The translations under genes and the position numbers were made by a program. A stretch of DNA of 64,000 bases from Draconibacterium mangrovi. GTDB taxonomy: Bacteria > Bacteroidota > Bacteroidia > Bacteroidales > Prolixibacteraceae. The notes below the pieces were generated by a model. It did not search any database. It worked only from the letters and a program-made list of their open reading frames with translations, and was not told the origin of the DNA. Location of the stretch: NCBI RefSeq assembly GCF_010586825.1, contig NZ_JAAAGB010000004.1, positions 372,001-436,000 on the forward strand, in the 5' to 3' direction. Positions 53,682 through 62,393 of the stretch are shown here, one piece after another (within the stretch, counting starts at the first letter, position 1; every line of letters starts with the position of its first letter).

Positions 53682-54941
53682 CTACACTGCTTTATAACCA
53701 ATCGATTCAACGGTTTCTTTTACTTTATCCAGGTCGATGTTGTCGCCCTCTAAAGTAACCGTTTTTTCGGCAAGGTTTACTACTGCACTTTCTACAAATG
53801 CCAGTTTTTGCAGGTTGTTCTCTACATTTGCCTTGCAATGGTTGCAAGTCATCCCTTCAACTTTAATAGTTTTTAATTGCATTGTATTATTCTTTAATTG
53901 TGTTTCAGCTTGTTCTTTTGGAGTCCGGTATCGCTGGATGTAGCCGTTTATGATCAGTCCCAGAAGTAAAACTCCCGAAGCAATTTGCCACCAACTTAGG
54001 TGTGTTCCGTGATCGTGCCCCAAATGTTGTTGAGTAATTTCTGTAAACCACTGTACAGGCAGCAGGTAATCGATGATCAGCCCGGATCCCAAAGCACCAA
54101 TTATAATAGTTCCGAGATAGGTAAACAGACTTTTTTTGCCTAATACTTTTCCAATCATAGTAATTGTAGCTGCGTTGGTTGCCGGTCCGGCCATAAGCAA
54201 TACAAAAGCTGCTCCGGGACTTACTCCCTTCAATATTAATATGGCTGCCAAGGGAATCGATCCGGTTGCACAGATATACAAGGGAACAGATACAACCAAA
54301 ATCAGTAACATTTGCAGTATTGGCGAAAGGTTCAACAGTTCAAAGAAATCGTTGGGTATCAAGGCTGAAATAATCGCGGCCAGAACCAGACCAATGATCA
54401 GCCATTTTGAAATATCCTGAATAAACTCCACAAAACCGTAACGAAAAACATCCTTAACTTTCTGTACCAGTGATTTCGGTTTTGAAACAGTATCGGCAAC
54501 ATGCTGTTGTACAGGCTCATTTTTTGTAATTGCGCTTGTTATTAAACCTCCTGAAATTCCGGTAATCAATGCGGCAATCGGACGAATAATGGCAAATGGT
54601 AATCCCATAAGCGAAAACGTTGCCAAAATAGAATCGACACCGGTTTGCGGTGTGGAAATCATAAACGAAACAGTTCCTCCTTTTGATGCACCATTTTTAT
54701 ACAAAGCTGCTCCGGTAGGAATTACTCCGCACGAACATAAAGGCAGCGGGATTCCGAGTAATGATGAAAAAATAGATGAACGAAATGGCGATCCATTAAA
54801 ATACTTGTCTATTTTTTCGCGTGGGATAAATGCATACAATAGTCCTGCAAAGAAAAAACCCAGTAAAAGATAAGGGGCCATTTCTTCCAAAATGGTAGCG
54901 AAATCGCCTAAAAACTTCAATATATATTGTCCGATATTCAT
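53682..54941 (-). CDS. SO_0444-type Cu/Zn permease with C-terminal HMA domain
   Basis: 419 residues from the ATG at 54941. A longer start would read through the intergenic repeat and is rejected. About eight TM segments carry L-P-L-C-S-C-G-V-I-P, M-I-S-T-P-Q-T-G and A-G-P-A-T-N, the DUF318/ArsP-like permease pattern. Residues about 350-419 are an HMA domain with G-M-T-C-N-H-C. Likely an inner-membrane exporter for Cu or Zn delivered by its own chaperone domain. Confidence 0.9.
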   Translation of the reverse strand: MNIGQYILKFLGDFATILEEMAPYLLLGFFFAGLLYAFIPREKIDKYFNGSPFRSSIFSSLLGIPLPLCSCGVIPTGAALYKNGASKGGTVSFMISTPQTGVDSILATFSLMGLPFAIIRPIAALITGISGGLITSAITKNEPVQQHVADTVSKPKSLVQKVKDVFRYGFVEFIQDISKWLIIGLVLAAIISALIPNDFFELLNLSPILQMLLILVVSVPLYICATGSIPLAAILILKGVSPGAAFVLLMAGPATNAATITMIGKVLGKKSLFTYLGTIIIGALGSGLIIDYLLPVQWFTEITQQHLGHDHGTHLSWWQIASGVLLLGLIINGYIQRYRTPKEQAETQLKNNTMQLKTIKVEGMTCNHCKANVENNLQKLAFVESAVVNLAEKTVTLEGDNIDLDKVKETVESIGYKAV

Positions 54942-55027
54942 TTTTGTAATTTTTACAATACAAAGTAAGGGAATGGAAGGGAAGGGGTTGTTACACGATT
55001 TTGGAAATGATTTATAAGATTTTGGGG

Positions 55028-55119
55028 TTTCACGCAGATGGCGCAGATTTACGCAGAAAAAAAAAATCAACCATTTGGGTGAAAGAAAATCAGCGACAAT
55101 TGGCGATATCTGCGTGAGA
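55028..55119. repeat. Short inverted-repeat element (CGCAGAT family)
   Basis: TTTCACGCAGATGGCGC on the left and the complement of GCGATATCTGCGTGAGA on the right form arms around 57 bp. Further CGCAGA words lie inside. The same type of element is familiar from many bacterial intergenic regions. It lies between the permease and the regulator. Confidence 0.6.
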
Positions 55120-55151
55120 CAATAAATAAGGAGGAAAATAAATTTTGGATT

Positions 55152-55721
55152 TTATACCTCGTCAAGCGGTTTACGTTTATTTTCCTTTAGTTTTTTAAAG
55201 TGCGAAGGTGTTAATCCGGTAACCTTCTTGAACTGGTTCGAAAGGTGTTGTACACTGCTGTAACCCAGCTGATAAGATATTTCATTCAAGGTGAGCTCAT
55301 CATAAACGAGCAGCTCTTTAACTCTTTCGATTTTTTGATTAATGATGTATTTCTCGATCGTTATTCCTTCCACCGAAGAAAACAATTTACTTAAGTATGA
55401 ATAATCATATCCAACATCACCGGCAATTACTTCCGAGAAGTTAACCGGTTCTTTTTCTTCGTTTGAGTAATGAGTTTTTTCAATGATAACGGTTTTTATG
55501 CGGTCGATCAGCTGGCTTTTTTTATCGTCGATCAGTTCAAAACCATTGTCGTTTAGTACCGAGCGCACTTCCTCGGTTTGGTCTTTATCTAGATTTTCTG
55601 AAATAGCAACTTTACCCAATTCTATTGTTTCAACTTGTAAATCAAGTTTCTCAAGTTCTTCTTTCACCACTTTTATACAGCGGTTGCAAACCATATTCTT
55701 TATGTACAGAACTTGTTTCAT
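55152..55721 (-). CDS. HMA-AraC fusion regulator
   Basis: 189 residues from the ATG at 55721. The N-terminal 70 residues are an HMA-like domain with M-V-C12-N-R-C15. The C-terminal 100 residues are an AraC-type double helix-turn-helix: L-T-L-N-E-I-S-Y-Q-L-G-Y-S-S-V-Q-H-L-S-N-Q-F-K, then T-P-S-H-F-K. The metal-binding motif directly fused to a DNA-binding domain suggests a cytoplasmic Cu/Ag sensor for the adjacent efflux genes (inference). The usual cupin ligand domain of AraC is absent. Confidence 0.88.
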   Translation of the reverse strand: MKQVLYIKNMVCNRCIKVVKEELEKLDLQVETIELGKVAISENLDKDQTEEVRSVLNDNGFELIDDKKSQLIDRIKTVIIEKTHYSNEEKEPVNFSEVIAGDVGYDYSYLSKLFSSVEGITIEKYIINQKIERVKELLVYDELTLNEISYQLGYSSVQHLSNQFKKVTGLTPSHFKKLKENKRKPLDEV

Positions 55722-55768
55722 TAAGTTGAATTTATGGCTCAAACGAAACGGGAATATTTTTGCTGCAA

Positions 55769-56254
55769 CTATTTAAACGATTGCTGCAGTGCCACCATTT
55801 TAATGGCAGTAACGGCAGCTTCGTCTCCTTTGTTGCCCAGTTTGCCTCCGGCACGGTCGAGCGCTTGTTGTTCGTTGTTGGTAGTTAGAACACCAAAAAT
55901 AAACGGTTTGTTGTATTTCAGGTTCAAATCTTTTGTGCCTTGTGTTACGCCTTCGCAAATATAATCGAAGTGGCGGGTATCGCCCTGAATAACACAACCC
56001 AGAAGAATTACAGCATCCACGTTATCCAGTTCTGCAAAATATTGTCCGCCCAATGGAAGCTCAAAAGTTCCGGGAACATATTTTACTGAAATGTTTTCGT
56101 CAGTTGCTCCGTGCTTTTTTAATGTATCAACGGCGCCGTTTGCCAATGCCGAGGTAATTTCCCAGTTCCACTCGGCTACTACAACGCCAAAACGCATGTT
56201 TTCTGCTGATGGTACCGAATTAATATCGTATGCTGATAAATCTTTTGTTGCCAT
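55769..56254 (-). CDS. ribH: 6,7-dimethyl-8-ribityllumazine synthase
   Basis: 161 residues: V-V-A-E-W-N-W-E-I near residue 28, V-P-G-T-F-E-L-P near residue 60 and [14 protein letters not shown] near residue 90, the substrate-binding segments of RibH. It condenses a pyrimidine intermediate with a four-carbon phosphate in riboflavin synthesis. No other rib genes are beside it. Confidence 0.97.
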   Translation of the reverse strand: MATKDLSAYDINSVPSAENMRFGVVVAEWNWEITSALANGAVDTLKKHGATDENISVKYVPGTFELPLGGQYFAELDNVDAVILLGCVIQGDTRHFDYICEGVTQGTKDLNLKYNKPFIFGVLTTNNEQQALDRAGGKLGNKGDEAAVTAIKMVALQQSFK

Positions 56255-56304
56255 AATTCTGTGTTTTTGTATTGCTGATAAAGCAAAAGTAATGTTTATA
56301 TAAA

Positions 56305-56331
56305 CAAAAAACCCCTCCGAAGAGGGGTTTA
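56305..56331 (-). terminator. Terminator of the TPR protein gene
   Basis: AACCCCTC-CGAA-GAGGGGTT is a perfect stem with a tetraloop, followed by U residues on the minus strand, 23 bp after the stop at 56352. Confidence 0.88.
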
Positions 56332-56351
56332 ACTATCGTTTGAATTCTTTT

Positions 56352-57038
56352 TTAATTCAATTTTGTTTTGATGCGGGCAATGTAACGGTCGGCATTTGTA
56401 CCTTCTGAAGATTGCGGATATTCCGCTTTAATATCTTCGTACAACGCCAGTGCATCTTCCAGTTCGTCCATCGATTCGAGCAAATTAGCTGCTTTCATCA
56501 TATAAACCGGAGTGGTTAATTCGTTATCGCTAACTGAATATGCTTTTTTGTATTGTTTCAACGCGCTGTCGGTCTCACCTAATTCAAGGTAAGCATCGCC
56601 TTTTGCACCTTCGGCAACGGGAGCCAGCAACAAATCGTCAGTTTCAAAATCATTTAAATAATCCAATGCATTTTCGTACTCACCAAGGTACAGGTACGAA
56701 ATACCAGTGTAGTATTTTGCACGGTTAGCCGATTTCGTCATTCCGTAATCGTCAATAATATCAAGGAAACCCAGGTAGTTACCATCGCCGTTGATAGCCA
56801 GATTAAACGAATCTTTTTCGAAATAATTCTCGGCCATAAACATTTGCGATATCGCTTCGTCCTCTTTTGGTTGTACATAAAATTTGTTAAAACCAAGATA
56901 AGCTGCAACAACTATGATAATTCCACCAATTACGTAGCTGATGATCTTCGAATTATCTTCAACAAATTGTTCCGTTTTTGTTAACGCACTTTCAAGTTCC
57001 TGTAAATTATCGGCTTGCTCTACATTCTTCTTTGCCAT
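56352..57038 (-). CDS. Membrane-anchored TPR protein (YfgM-like)
   Basis: 228 residues from the ATG at 57038; the longer frame would need a TTG start. One TM segment (about 35-55) is followed by TPR-like helical repeats: A-K-Y-Y-T-G-I-S-Y-L-Y-L-G-E-Y, K-G-D-A-Y-L-E-L-G-E-T-D-S-A-L and A-A-N-L-L-E-S-M-D-E-L-E-D-A-L. It resembles YfgM, a partner of envelope folding factors. Annotated by architecture only. Confidence 0.82.
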   Translation of the reverse strand: MAKKNVEQADNLQELESALTKTEQFVEDNSKIISYVIGGIIIVVAAYLGFNKFYVQPKEDEAISQMFMAENYFEKDSFNLAINGDGNYLGFLDIIDDYGMTKSANRAKYYTGISYLYLGEYENALDYLNDFETDDLLLAPVAEGAKGDAYLELGETDSALKQYKKAYSVSDNELTTPVYMMKAANLLESMDELEDALALYEDIKAEYPQSSEGTNADRYIARIKTKLN

Positions 57039-57185
57039 TTGTCTCTTTTTCAAAATTGTGCCGCAAAAATAGCTTTTTTTTCAAAACAGCTAAACCAATG
57101 CTTGTTTTATTTTCCAGAATAATCAACATAGTAGTGTTATTAAGTCCTTTTTGTCAACATTTCGGAAATGTGCAGGCTTTTTATT

Positions 57186-57193
57186 TAGTTTTG
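57186..57193 (+). promoter_or_regulatory. -7 element TAGTTTTG upstream of recF
   Basis: An exact TAnnTTTG match 26 bp before the ATG at 57220. It favours that start over the longer frame, which begins upstream of this element. Confidence 0.55.
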
Positions 57194-57219
57194 TACGAAC
57201 GAATACAAAGAAACAGATA

Positions 57220-58326
57220 ATGCATATTGAAGAGATTTCAATTGTAAATTTTAAAAATATTCTGGAGGTAAAGGCTGAATTTTCGCCCAAACTGAATTGT
57301 TTTATCGGGAAGAACGGTGCCGGGAAAACCAACATGCTCGACGCTATTTATTACCTGTCGTTTTGTAAGAGCTTTTTTAATGCTACCGATCAGCTGAATA
57401 TAAATCACGAGGAGAGTTTTTTTATGCTGAACGGTAATTACAGTAGAATGGAATCGAAAGAAACTATTAATTGTGGTTTGCAAAAAGGGCAGAAGAAGCA
57501 GTTTAAACGCAATACAAAGGTTTATAAAAAGCTCCAGGAACACATTGGTTTGTTGCCTTTGGTGATGATAACCCCGTCGGATGTAAACCTGATTTTAGGT
57601 GGCAGCGACGAGCGCCGCAAATTTATGGATGGTGTAATTTCGCAATACAACCAAACTTACCTCGACGATCTGTTAAAATACAACCGGGCACTGATGCAGC
57701 GGAATAATCTGCTGAAACAATTCGCCAGCGATCGTTATTTCGACGAAGAGTTGCTGGGTATTTGGGATGATCAGTTGGTGGAGTACGGAACACGCATCCA
57801 AGAAGAACGGACACGTTTTGTTGAAAAGCTGATTCCGGTTTTTCAACGATACTATAATTATATATCGGGAGGAAACGAAGTGGTGGAGTTGGTGCATCAG
57901 TCGGATTTGTATGAATCGGATCTTGCAACAATGCTAAAAGCGTCATTACATAAAGATCGGGCGGTGCAGTACACCACCGTTGGAATTCATAAAGACGATC
58001 TGTTATTAAATATTGGTGAATACCCAATAAAAAAATTGGGATCGCAAGGGCAGAAAAAAACCTACCTCGTAGCACTGAAACTGGCACAATTCGAGTTCAT
58101 AAAAGAGATTTCGGGCATAAATCCCATTCTTTTACTGGACGATATTTTTGATAAACTGGATCAGTACCGGGTAGAGCAAATTGTTACTGCTGTAGCGGGC
58201 GAACAGTTCGGTCAGATATTTCTGACAGATACCAATCGCGAGCATCTCGACACCATAATTAAAAAGATGGATGCCGATTATCGTATTTTTAAAGTAGAAA
58301 ACGGAAAAGTAGAACTGGCAAAATGA
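57220..58326 (+). CDS. recF: DNA replication/repair protein RecF
   Basis: 368 residues from the ATG at 57220, giving M-H-I-E-E-I-S-I-V-N-F-K-N, the normal RecF start. Walker A is G-K-N-G-A-G-K-T-N (about 31-39). The signature is K-L-G-S-Q-G-Q-K-K and Walker B is I-L-L-L-D-D-I-F-D-K-L-D. RecF loads RecA at gaps. Its stop overlaps the start of the DUF721 gene by ATGA. Confidence 0.96.
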   Translation: MHIEEISIVNFKNILEVKAEFSPKLNCFIGKNGAGKTNMLDAIYYLSFCKSFFNATDQLNINHEESFFMLNGNYSRMESKETINCGLQKGQKKQFKRNTKVYKKLQEHIGLLPLVMITPSDVNLILGGSDERRKFMDGVISQYNQTYLDDLLKYNRALMQRNNLLKQFASDRYFDEELLGIWDDQLVEYGTRIQEERTRFVEKLIPVFQRYYNYISGGNEVVELVHQSDLYESDLATMLKASLHKDRAVQYTTVGIHKDDLLLNIGEYPIKKLGSQGQKKTYLVALKLAQFEFIKEISGINPILLLDDIFDKLDQYRVEQIVTAVAGEQFGQIFLTDTNREHLDTIIKKMDADYRIFKVENGKVELAK

Positions 58327-58613
58327 GACGAAGCAATACACAATCGTTAAGCGAGGTTTTAAAACAGTATATCCAGGAAAACCGCATTGAACGGAAATTG
58401 AAAGAAGTGGATATTGTGCAGGGCTGGGAAAACCTGCTTGGAAAAACTATTGCTCGTTACACCCGAAATATTTATATCCAAAACCGGATTTTATACGTGG
58501 AAATAACTTCTTCGGTGGTAAAGAACGAATTGTTTTTAATGCGCGAAGAAATTTGCCGGCGCATTAACCAGAATGCAGGAGAGGAGATGATTACCCGAAT
58601 TGTTTTTAAGTAA
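58323..58613 (+). CDS. DUF721 (DciA-like) protein
   Basis: 96 residues: S-L-S-E-V-L-K-Q-Y-I-Q-E-N, V-Q-G-W-E-N-L-L-G-K-T-I-A and Y-V-E-I-T-S-S-V-V-K-N-E-L, the DUF721 KH-like core. DciA proteins help load the replicative helicase in bacteria without DnaC. Coupling to recF supports a replication role. Confidence 0.88.
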   Translation: MRRSNTQSLSEVLKQYIQENRIERKLKEVDIVQGWENLLGKTIARYTRNIYIQNRILYVEITSSVVKNELFLMREEICRRINQNAGEEMITRIVFK

Positions 58614-58619
58614 GTGCTC

Positions 58620-58661
58620 GATTCTGGATACTGGATGCTTGATCCTTGATTCTGAATCCTC
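58620..58661. repeat. 7-bp tandem repeat (GATWCTK, six units)
   Basis: GATTCTG-GATACTG-GATGCTT-GATCCTT-GATTCTG-AATCCTC in uninterrupted series. It fills the space between the DUF721 and mutarotase genes and is degenerate. Confidence 0.7.
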
Positions 58662-58682
58662 AAAATCTGAAACTAAATAAAA

Positions 58683-59579
58683 ATGAACATAGACGAATTA
58701 AACGAAAAATTTGGCATTGAAGGCGAAGTTGGTTTTATGGAACTTGACGGCGATCTGCCTTTTATAACCATAACAAATAAATATGCCGAAGCCGATATTT
58801 GCCTGTATGGCGCACAAATAACCGGTTTCAGACCAATGCGAACTACCGATGTTTTGTGGATGAGTCCGTACAGCGTTTTCGAAAAAGGCAAAGCAATTCG
58901 TGGTGGTATTCCGGTTTGTTTTCCGTGGTTTGGCCCGCATGCAAGTGATTCTACTTTGCCGCAACACGGTTTTGCCCGTACATCGATGTGGGAAGTTACC
59001 GAAGTGGAGACATTGGAAAAAGGGGAGACTTACGTTTCCATGCAGTTAAAATCGTCGGAAGAAACTAAAGCTTACTGGCCTCATGATTTTCTTGCTGAAT
59101 TGATTTTTGTGATTGGCGATTCATTGTCGGTTACATTAAAGGTGACAAATCCTTCCGACTCGGCTATTTCGTACACATCGGCATTGCACACTTATTTTAA
59201 TTTATCGGCTGTTGAAAACATAAAAATTGCCGGACTGGCAAATACGCATTATGAAAACCAGCTGGACGGCAATCGTTATATTCAGGAGGAAGAATTGCTG
59301 GAAGTGTCGGAAGCTATAACAAGGCATTATTTTGATACGGAAACTGATTGTATCATTCACGATCCGTATTTCAAACGCGACATCCGCATTGCCAAAGAGG
59401 GCAGTAAATGTTCAACGGTGTGGAATCCCGGTGCTGAAGCATGCGAACAAATGAGTGACATGCCCAACGACGGATATGAAACTTTTGTGTGCCTCGAAAC
59501 GGTGAACAAGATAAACGATCAGATTGCTCTGGCTCCGGGGGAATCGCACAAAACTACAGCGGTAATTAGTGTTGAATAA
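58683..59579 (+). CDS. D-hexose-6-phosphate mutarotase (YeaD-like)
   Basis: 298 residues of the aldose 1-epimerase superfamily: A-D-I-C-L-Y-G-A-Q-I-T-G-F, I-R-G-G-I-P-V-C-F-P-W-F-G-P and H-G-F-A-R. The catalytic His region is L-H-T-Y-F-N and the base candidate is the late E in C-L-E-T-V. It interconverts anomers of glucose 6-phosphate-like sugars. Confidence 0.92.
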   Translation: MNIDELNEKFGIEGEVGFMELDGDLPFITITNKYAEADICLYGAQITGFRPMRTTDVLWMSPYSVFEKGKAIRGGIPVCFPWFGPHASDSTLPQHGFARTSMWEVTEVETLEKGETYVSMQLKSSEETKAYWPHDFLAELIFVIGDSLSVTLKVTNPSDSAISYTSALHTYFNLSAVENIKIAGLANTHYENQLDGNRYIQEEELLEVSEAITRHYFDTETDCIIHDPYFKRDIRIAKEGSKCSTVWNPGAEACEQMSDMPNDGYETFVCLETVNKINDQIALAPGESHKTTAVISVE

Positions 59580-59587
59580 AAGAAACA

Positions 59588-59636
59588 AATCAAGGGTTGA
59601 AAACATTAATCAGGAATTAAGCTTCAGCCCTTGATT
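59588..59636. terminator. Hairpin between the converging mutarotase and ndk genes
   Basis: AATCAAGGG and CCCTTGATT form a 9-bp stem with a long loop. U-tracts are weak. Confidence 0.45.
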
Positions 59637-59648
59637 CGTATATGTGAC

Positions 59649-60080
59649 TTATTCGTAATCATAAAAACGTTCGAAAGTAGAAAAGAAAAAGTCGGCTTCA
59701 CGGGTTGCGTTTTCGTCGCTGTCGGCACCATGAACCGCATTTTCGGTAACACTGCAGGCAAACAACTTGCGAACGGTGCCTTCTGCTGCATTTTCAGGAT
59801 TGGTCGCTCCAATTAGTTTGCGAAAATCTTCAATGGCATTTTCTTTTTCTAAAATGGCAGCAATTATTGGCCCCGAGCTCATAAACTTAACCAGGTTATC
59901 GTAAAAGGGTTTTCCTTTGTGAACTTCGTAAAAGGCACCGGCTTGTGTTGTGGACATGCGCGTGAGTTTCATTGCACGAATTTTAAAACCGGCATCGTTT
60001 ATCATTTTTAAAATTGCGCCCTCGTAGTTTTTTCTCACCGCACCGGGCTTAATCATTGTAAAGGTTCTGTTACCAGCCAT
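59649..60080 (-). CDS. ndk: Nucleoside diphosphate kinase
   Basis: 143 residues, standard NDK length: F-T-M-I-K-P-G-A-V near residue 8, the phosphorylated histidine H117 in E-N-A-V-H-G-A-D-S and G-A-T-N-P near residue 91. It equilibrates nucleoside di- and triphosphates. Confidence 0.97.
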   Translation of the reverse strand: MAGNRTFTMIKPGAVRKNYEGAILKMINDAGFKIRAMKLTRMSTTQAGAFYEVHKGKPFYDNLVKFMSSGPIIAAILEKENAIEDFRKLIGATNPENAAEGTVRKLFACSVTENAVHGADSDENATREADFFFSTFERFYDYE

Positions 60081-60197
60081 TTTAAAAGTTTTAGTAGTTA
60101 TTGTCTGTTTATTGGTTCAAGCCATTAATAAAAGCTTGTCATTTACAATATTAACAAAATTTGGGTTATTAGCGTTTTCAGGCGAGGTAAGATTTTT

Positions 60198-60205
60198 TAT
60201 CTTTG
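60198..60205 (+). promoter_or_regulatory. -7 element TATCTTTG upstream of the NrnA-like gene
   Basis: An exact TAnnTTTG match; transcription would start about 6-8 nt after it, close to either candidate TTG start. Confidence 0.55.
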
Positions 60206-60218
60206 CCAATTCTAATTT

Positions 60219-61259
60219 TTGCGAATTTTGAAAAATACTGACATAGAGATTATTACATCGATTAAGGCATTACTCGCCACTTCGAAAAAGAAGCTGGTAA
60301 TTATTCCGCATGAAAATCCGGATGGCGATGCTATTGGTTCGGCGCTGGGACTCGGGCAGGTACTTGCCGATTTTGGGCACGAGGTTAAAGTGCTGTCGGC
60401 AAACGACTATCCCGTGTTTTTGAAATGGTTTTCTGCAGATGTTCCGGTGCTTATTTACGATAAAGACAAAAAGAAAGCAAAAAGCTGGCTGAAACAGGCC
60501 GATGCGATGATCTGTGTGGATTTTAACGAAGCCTCGCGTGCCGGGAAACTGGAAAAGAAAATTCTTGAATTTGAGCATAAAAAGGTATTGATCGATCATC
60601 ATCCGTACCCCACACAGTTTTGCGATTTTATGGTTTCCGAAACTTCGTACAGTTCAACTTGCGAACTGGTTTTTGATGTGTTAACTGAAACAGGTTTCAG
60701 CTCGTATTTCTCGAAAAAAGCAGCAGAGGCACTTTACACCGGCATTTTGACTGACACAGGTGGTTTTAGCCACAATATTTCAAAAAATACTTTTAAGGTG
60801 GTTTCGGAATTGTTGAACCACGATATTGAAACGGATAAAATACAGTCGGCAGTATTTCATAATTTTACAGCTGACCGGATGAAATTACTCGGATTCTGCC
60901 TGAACGATAAAATGCAGGTTTTTCCCGAGTACAGAGCCGCAGTGATCAGTATTAGTAAAGAAGAATTAAAACGGTTTAATTTTCAGCCCGGCGATACCGA
61001 AGGGTTTGTTAATTATCCGTTATCGATAAAAAATATTGTTTTCAGCGCCTTGTTTATCGAAAAAGATGAATATGTAAAAGCATCTTTTCGCTCAAAAGGA
61101 AATTTTCCGGCCAACGAATTTTCATCGAGCCATTTCAATGGTGGCGGGCATTTGAATGCAGCCGGAGGTGAGTCGGAACTAAATTTTGAAAAAACTTTAT
61201 TAAAGTTCACGCAACTTTTACCAGAGTATAAGCATCAGTTGTTGGAAACAACTATTTAA
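60219..61259 (+). CDS. DHH/DHHA1 phosphoesterase (NrnA-like oligoribonuclease/pAp phosphatase)
   Basis: 346 residues with a TTG start at 60219; a second TTG at 60228 would give 343 residues and a more normal leader. Motifs are H-E-N-P-D-G-D-A-I-G-S-A-L near residue 31, V-D-F-N-E-A near residue 105, L-I-D-H-H-P near residue 126 and C-terminal G-G-G-H-L-N-A-A-G-G of DHHA1. Such enzymes degrade nanoRNA and dephosphorylate pAp. Confidence 0.92.
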   Translation: MRILKNTDIEIITSIKALLATSKKKLVIIPHENPDGDAIGSALGLGQVLADFGHEVKVLSANDYPVFLKWFSADVPVLIYDKDKKKAKSWLKQADAMICVDFNEASRAGKLEKKILEFEHKKVLIDHHPYPTQFCDFMVSETSYSSTCELVFDVLTETGFSSYFSKKAAEALYTGILTDTGGFSHNISKNTFKVVSELLNHDIETDKIQSAVFHNFTADRMKLLGFCLNDKMQVFPEYRAAVISISKEELKRFNFQPGDTEGFVNYPLSIKNIVFSALFIEKDEYVKASFRSKGNFPANEFSSSHFNGGGHLNAAGGESELNFEKTLLKFTQLLPEYKHQLLETTI

Positions 61260-61262
61260 AAA

Positions 61263-61772
61263 ATGTTAAAAATGAAAATGAGATTAGTTACAAGATTATT
61301 ATTGGCGATTATTATCGGAGTTGCAGTGGCGTCGTGTATTGAAGAGTCTGAACCATATATTCCGCCAACAAAAGCTGAAGAGGACGCATTGTTAGCAGAG
61401 TATCTTGATACCCTGACCAACAGAGGGCTGGATATTGATACAACAGCAATGGGTGTTTATTACATCATCGATTCGATCGGAAACGGCACTTTCCCTCAGG
61501 ACGGAGATACCTGTGTGGTAAAATATTCGGGCAGGTTTATCGATGGTAGTGTATTTGATTCGACCGGGGATAATACCTGGGAGTATGTATTAGGTGCAGA
61601 GGGATTAATTGACGGATGGAATGACGCAACACGTTTTATTGATGAAGAAGGTTCTGCATTTTTGATAATTCCATCAGAACTTGGCTATGGAGCAACCGGT
61701 GCCGGCACTATTCCGCCAAATACTACGATAGTTTTTTTAGTAGATATGGTAGAAATCAAACCACATCATTAA
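61263..61772 (+). CDS. FKBP-type peptidyl-prolyl isomerase, lipoprotein
   Basis: 169 residues with a lipobox V-A-S-C near residue 24. The FKBP domain (about 80-169) has V-K-Y-S-G-R-F-I-D-G-S-V-F-D-S, G-L-I-D-G-W-N-D-A, P-S-E-L-G-Y-G and P-P-N-T-T-I-V-F, so the active-site aromatic and aspartate residues are kept. It lies 3 bp after the NrnA-like gene. It folds exported proteins at the membrane. Confidence 0.92.
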   Translation: MLKMKMRLVTRLLLAIIIGVAVASCIEESEPYIPPTKAEEDALLAEYLDTLTNRGLDIDTTAMGVYYIIDSIGNGTFPQDGDTCVVKYSGRFIDGSVFDSTGDNTWEYVLGAEGLIDGWNDATRFIDEEGSAFLIIPSELGYGATGAGTIPPNTTIVFLVDMVEIKPHH

Positions 61773-61836
61773 ATTTGCACCAAATTACAAGTTGAACGAC
61801 ACTGTTTTTAAACAATAGAAAATAATTAAAGATCAG

Positions 61837-62373
61837 ATGAAGAAAACATTATCATATATTTTATTGATGTTAGGGGCCGTTGCCTTTTTTGCCTGTAACG
61901 ACGGAATTGATTACCAAAAAATGAGGGATAATGAATTAGCGTTATTGGATGATTACCTGGCAATTACTCACCCGGGAGCGGAAGCTACTGCCTCTGGTCT
62001 TTATTATTTTAATGAGCCCGGTACCGGCGAAGGTGACACTATAAAAGTTGGCGACCGTGTTCAATTGTATTATGCTACCTGGTCGTTAGTTGAAGGACCG
62101 GATAGTTTATTGGTTGATGAAACAAACGGTTATCTGGACGGGCACAGGTACGATCCTTATGAGGTTACTGTTGGTACCGGAGGGTCGATTAAGGGGCTCG
62201 AAGAAGGTTTAACCTATATGCAGCCCGGAACAAGATCGCGCCTGGTGATCAACTCTGAATTGGCTTATGGTCAGCAAGGTTCAGGGTATTCTATCGGAGC
62301 TTTTCAAACGGTTTTAATGGAGATAGAAATTTACAAGGTCATTCCTTTTGAAATTTCTTCCAACGAAGAATAA
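61837..62373 (+). CDS. Second FKBP-like lipoprotein, divergent active site
   Basis: 178 residues with the lipobox F-F-A-C. The FKBP fold is kept (Y-Y-A-T-W-S, G-S-I-K-G-L-E-E-G-L, N-S-E-L-A-Y-G-Q-Q-G-S-G) but the central strand has an insertion and the F-D pair of the active site is replaced by L-V-D-E-T. Isomerase activity may be low. Probably co-transcribed with the preceding FKBP gene, 64 bp away. Confidence 0.85.
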   Translation: MKKTLSYILLMLGAVAFFACNDGIDYQKMRDNELALLDDYLAITHPGAEATASGLYYFNEPGTGEGDTIKVGDRVQLYYATWSLVEGPDSLLVDETNGYLDGHRYDPYEVTVGTGGSIKGLEEGLTYMQPGTRSRLVINSELAYGQQGSGYSIGAFQTVLMEIEIYKVIPFEISSNEE

Positions 62374-62393
62374 TCCATTGCTCTTTGTTTGCT

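Noticed and set aside
54942-55070. 43-residue N-terminal extension of the SO_0444-type permease
   Set aside because: The extension is translated from the CGCAGAT repeat; the ATG at 54941 gives a normal first TM segment.
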